64,000 bases of DNA from Glandiceps talaboti (Eukaryota > Hemichordata > Enteropneusta > Spengelidae), in the NCBI RefSeq assembly GCF_964340395.1, contig NC_135559.1, positions 24,508,494-24,572,493 of the forward strand, given 5' to 3'. This document shows, piece after piece, positions 60,894 to 64,000 of the stretch (the first letter of the stretch is position 1; each line of letters opens with the position of its first letter). The position numbers were made by a program, and so were the translations under genes. Below the pieces are notes generated by a model that did no database searches, was not told the DNA's origin, and worked only from the letters and a program-made list of their open reading frames with translations.

Positions 60894-61224
60894 GAAAGAA
60901 ATTTCTTCACTTTTCTAGACAGTGGTAGCAGTTTCCTAAAGTGTTTGTTTATCGTCCAAACACTTTTACATTTCCTGAACGTACAGCTAATAACCACCTG
61001 TTGAATCACAAGACACACATGTACTATGAATACAAACATACAGTTGTGCTAAAGTCAGTCTAACCTATATAACTTGAAATTATAACAAAGGAAATGAACC
61101 TTTTTCTTTTCTTTTCTTTTTTTGGTATAATTTACATTACAAGTGGTCGATTGCATGACTGTATTTAAATGCATATTAAAGCCAACAAGTGTTAAGATGT
61201 AAGACATTGTATCTAGATGGGTAA

Positions 61225-61612
61225 AATCAATTCTCGCTATCTGCAATACAATTCTATGCATCGCTAAGGAGTCAAATGGAACGCAGTCTCGCGACTGCGC
61301 TTGCATTTGTCCACACCTACACTTCTGGTCGCCTACGTCAATACACGTGAATTTAATTTGTAACAAATAAGATAAACGCAAGTTTTAAGCTCATATAATT
61401 ATGGAGGTGGGAAATTTAAATATGTACAGTATCTTTCCAGAGCAAAATTACAAGAGATGTCTAGGACTGAAAATGGGAAAGAAACATTCCTGTGTATTAG
61501 CATAGCCGACCGGAAGTGTAGTTGTCGACATTAGAACGCGTTGTCGCGCGACCTCGTTCCATTTGACTCCACAGTGATGTGTAGAATTGTATTGCAGGTA
61601 GCGAGAATTATT
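61225..61612. mobile_element. Long imperfect inverted repeat
   Basis: The left arm reads 'attctcgctatctgcaatac', 'gagtcaaatggaacgcagtc' and 'cacttctggtcg'. The right arm reads the reverse from 'cgaccggaagtgtag' to 'gcaggtagcgagaat'. Arms of about 105 bp are roughly 80% identical and separated by about 160 bp. CpG content is higher than around. Probably a fold-back MITE. Confidence 0.65.
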
Positions 61613-61739
61613 GTATGACCTATAACATATATCAAGATTCCATTGATACAAATTAGAACACTGTATTCAATTGGAATACATGTACATTGCAGACTGTGTG
61701 CAATAACATTTTGGCATACCTACAATATAACTTCTTGAA

Positions 61740-62050
61740 AAATAGTGCTGATGGCATTGCAGCAAAACTGTATTTGGCTGTTGCTATGGGTGTGGTCTTG
61801 ATGCTAAGCATATTTGCATACATTTTTGGAATCTTTATTCATGTGCCTACTTATGCCTGTTATCTTTGAAATATCCACCACCACTTGGCTGTTGCTATGG
61901 GCTTGGTCTTGTTGCTAGCAATCTGTACATACATTTTTTGATTCTTTATTCACTTGCCTACCTGACCCTGTTGTTATCCTTGGAATATGCATCATTTCAC
62001 TGTTGCTACGGGCATGGCAATGGTTGGGACAGTTGTGTTAATGTTATCTT
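61740..62050 (+). mobile_element. Family B fragment
   Basis: 'tggcattgcagcaaaactgt' is followed by three 'ggctgttgctatgggtgtgg'-type modules. It stops before any core unit or microsatellite. Confidence 0.65.
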
Positions 62051-62187
62051 TGATTACATGGTAAAGATACTAGTAACAATGTGATCATATGTAGTTACAA
62101 GTGGTTACATACACACTGAAAATCCTACAAAGTAGCATTCAAAACACACCTTTTTCCTTACCTCAAAGGAGTTCGTCTGAACTACTG

Positions 62188-63548
62188 AACCAGATTTAAA
62201 CTGAATGCCTCCCGTAAGGGAATCACTAATTATGCAAATAACTCATTAAACTAAAAAAAAAATATGGTAACAGACTTGGGTTTTTGGACAAGCGTACTTT
62301 CTTAGGTTAATGTATGTGCCAAATTATACGGAACTTGAAGAGTGCATGATACTGCTTAATTTATGAATATCATTCATTATTCAAAATACTCATAAAAGGT
62401 AAAAGTTATAGCAACAAACTTCATAAGACAGGTGCGTATTATTGTGGTTGATATATGTACCATATTATACGAAATTTGAAGCTTGCATTTTTAAGATACA
62501 ACCTAGTTACCTAAAATCATTAATTATGCAAATTTTTCATTCAAACTGTAAGCTATATCAAAAATTTTATAGGACATATCCGCATTGTTATGGTTAACAT
62601 ATGTACTACATTATATTGAAATTCAAGTATGCATTCTTATGATATATCTTAATTACCGAAAATCATTAATCATGCAGATTAGTTATTAACACTGTAATGG
62701 TACATCAAAAAACTTTATAGGGCGTATAAACTTTGTTATGTTTAATGTATGAAGTAAATTATATTGAAATTGAAATATGCAGTCTTAAGATATAGCCTAA
62801 TTACTGAAAATGATTAATTATGCACATTATTCACTTAATCTTTAAGCGAAATCAACGACTTTTATAATTACCAAGAAATCATTAATTATGCAAATTATTC
62901 ATTAACACTGAAAGGTATATCAACAAGCTTTACAGGACATATGCGATTGTTATGGTTAACGTGTGTACTGAATGATATTGAAATTGAAGTATGTACTCTT
63001 AGGATATAGGTTATATGTTCCTGGGGAGTTGAGGAAGACTAAAGGGCCGCTGTGCCGTTCTGATCCGAGCCAGGGGTAATAATTGTAAAGTGCTTTGAGC
63101 ACGGAGTGGGAAAGCACTATATAAGAACCCAACATTATTATATGGCCTAATTACTGAAAATCATTAATTATGCTGATTATTCATTAACACTGTAAGGTAC
63201 ATCAACAAACCTGGTAGGACATATGTGTTTTCTTATGGTTAACGTATGTACTAAATTATGTTGAATTTGAAGTATGCAATCTTAAGATATTGCTTAATTA
63301 GTTGATTTCTTTAATATGCAAATTTCGGTAATTAAACATTAACAGATCTGGCTCAAAACCTAATCAGGTCTAGCCATTACCCTAAAGATTATATATTCCA
63401 AATTTCATTACGATTGAGCCAGCCAATTTTTAGAAAATGATGACACAGACACACACACACGGACAGACAGACAGACAGACGGACGGACGGACGGACACAC
63501 AGACAGACATTCCCCTTTTAATACCTCCCGTACCCTTACGGGGGGTGA
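62188..63548 (+). mobile_element. Family A pearl/HINE-like element, second full copy
   Basis: It shares both ends with the copy at 53134: 'ccagatttaaactgaatgcc' with CCTCCCGTAAGGG at the left, and CCTCCCGTACCC with TTACGGGGGG at the right. In between are about eight core units and a GACA/GACG microsatellite. It carries the 3' part of the same nested SINE at the same internal place. Confidence 0.75.
63008..63145 (+). mobile_element. SINE 3' fragment in family A
   Basis: It matches the last third of the SINE at 54146-54520 from 'cctggggagttgaggaagac' to 'actatataagaacccaacat'. The tRNA-like head is missing. The flanks are the same family A sequence ('atggcctaattactgaaaat'). Confidence 0.85.
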
Positions 63549-64000
63549 AAATGAAATGATTGGAATATATCTAGAAGAGAGTAGAATTCAACTCTATCAC
63601 ACTATCTTTCATGTCATAGTCTATCAATACTTGTATGTTCTTGAAATTTTACAGCACACGATGAACTATAAACATGACAGCTTTTATCACTGACCCATTT
63701 CCCCCTGAATTGAATGAATCATAAACTGATGTCAATTTTTATCCCATACTACAGTGATTTTGTTGGAATCATTTTTCCCTATCAATCATCATACAAACAC
63801 ATCCATCCATCCAATTTCTATGCCCATCATGTGGTTATGACTCATATCCCCATCTGGTACTAAAAGAATGGTACACATTAGCTCAGCTAGCTCCTGGTTA
63901 AAACATTAGCTTATCTGTGAGCTGTCATGCGCTTAAGATTGAGATCTTTTGATGTTTTTGGTTTCACTTAACCCCAGTTAGGGAGGTTGTGATCTCTGAC
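63549..64000. other. No recognised gene
   Basis: Apparently unique sequence up to the window edge, with a short CCAT run near 63801. An A-box-like 'ttagctcagctagctcctgg' near 63876 lacks a following B box. Confidence 0.35.

Larger units (their letters stand above)
59241..61224. other. Apparently unique sequence
   Basis: AT-rich and mostly without recognised features, except the candidate terminal exon and the two short tandem repeats listed separately. Confidence 0.35.

Noticed and set aside
63870-63950. tRNA-like A box near the right edge
   Set aside because: No B box follows at the right spacing and no cloverleaf can be drawn.

Overview
This is a piece of an animal genome. It has split genes with GT-AG introns, non-LTR retrotransposons, DNA transposons, a tRNA-derived SINE and very many tandem repeats. 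The repeat types, AT-rich background and immunoglobulin-domain exons suggest a marine invertebrate, possibly a deuterostome such as an acorn worm or lancelet. The species cannot be fixed from the sequence alone. No prokaryotic genes, rRNA genes or functional tRNA genes were seen.

The only host gene I can support well is on the minus strand. Three exons at 35302-35498, 19819-20092 and 9095-9257 have good splice sites and matching phases (1, then 0, 1 and 2). Together they encode about 210 residues: a Cys-containing linker, one complete Ig domain split by a phase-0 intron, and the first half of an I-set Ig domain. The product looks like an N-glycosylated cell-surface Ig-superfamily protein. Its first and last exons were not found in the window.

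The introns (10.6 and 15.2 kb) and the sequence 5' of the first visible exon are filled with unrelated minisatellites. Unit sizes are 29, 50, 30, 44, 22, 69, 36, 44 and 29 bp. Between 11,988 and 41,390 these arrays make up more than half of the DNA. The 69-bp unit resembles the head of a tRNA-like SINE, with A-box and B-box promoter sequences. The 36-bp unit forms arrays of about 38 and 115 copies and stays open in several reading frames on both strands, but it does not look like real coding DNA.

An almost identical duplication (offset 4,535 bp; 3 differences seen in about 1.1 kb) covers the end of the 69-bp array, a spacer and the start of the 36-bp array. An L2-type LINE sits exactly at the junction between the two copies. 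A 1.84-kb ISL2EU-like DNA transposon fills one copy, while its empty site with the single AT target is intact in the other.

Outside the arrays the window is a mosaic of interspersed families, called A to E here. At least A to D have degenerate internal tandem cores, a CA/GACA microsatellite and a short terminal hairpin or inverted repeat; E is assigned by resemblance. This architecture matches pearl/HINE (Helentron-related) elements. Other mobile DNA includes a CR1/Rex1-like LINE with one nonsense codon (42.4-44.1 kb), a tRNA-derived SINE nested in family A, a hAT-like MITE, several fold-back MITEs and a SAP-like fragment at 3.5 kb. The stretches 6.2-7.5, 44.1-46.2, 46.9-48.1, 48.5-51.2, 56.0-57.7 and 59.2-61.2 kb hold no gene I recognise. 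A possible terminal exon near 59.9 kb and a possible non-coding exon near 45.5 kb are listed with low confidence.
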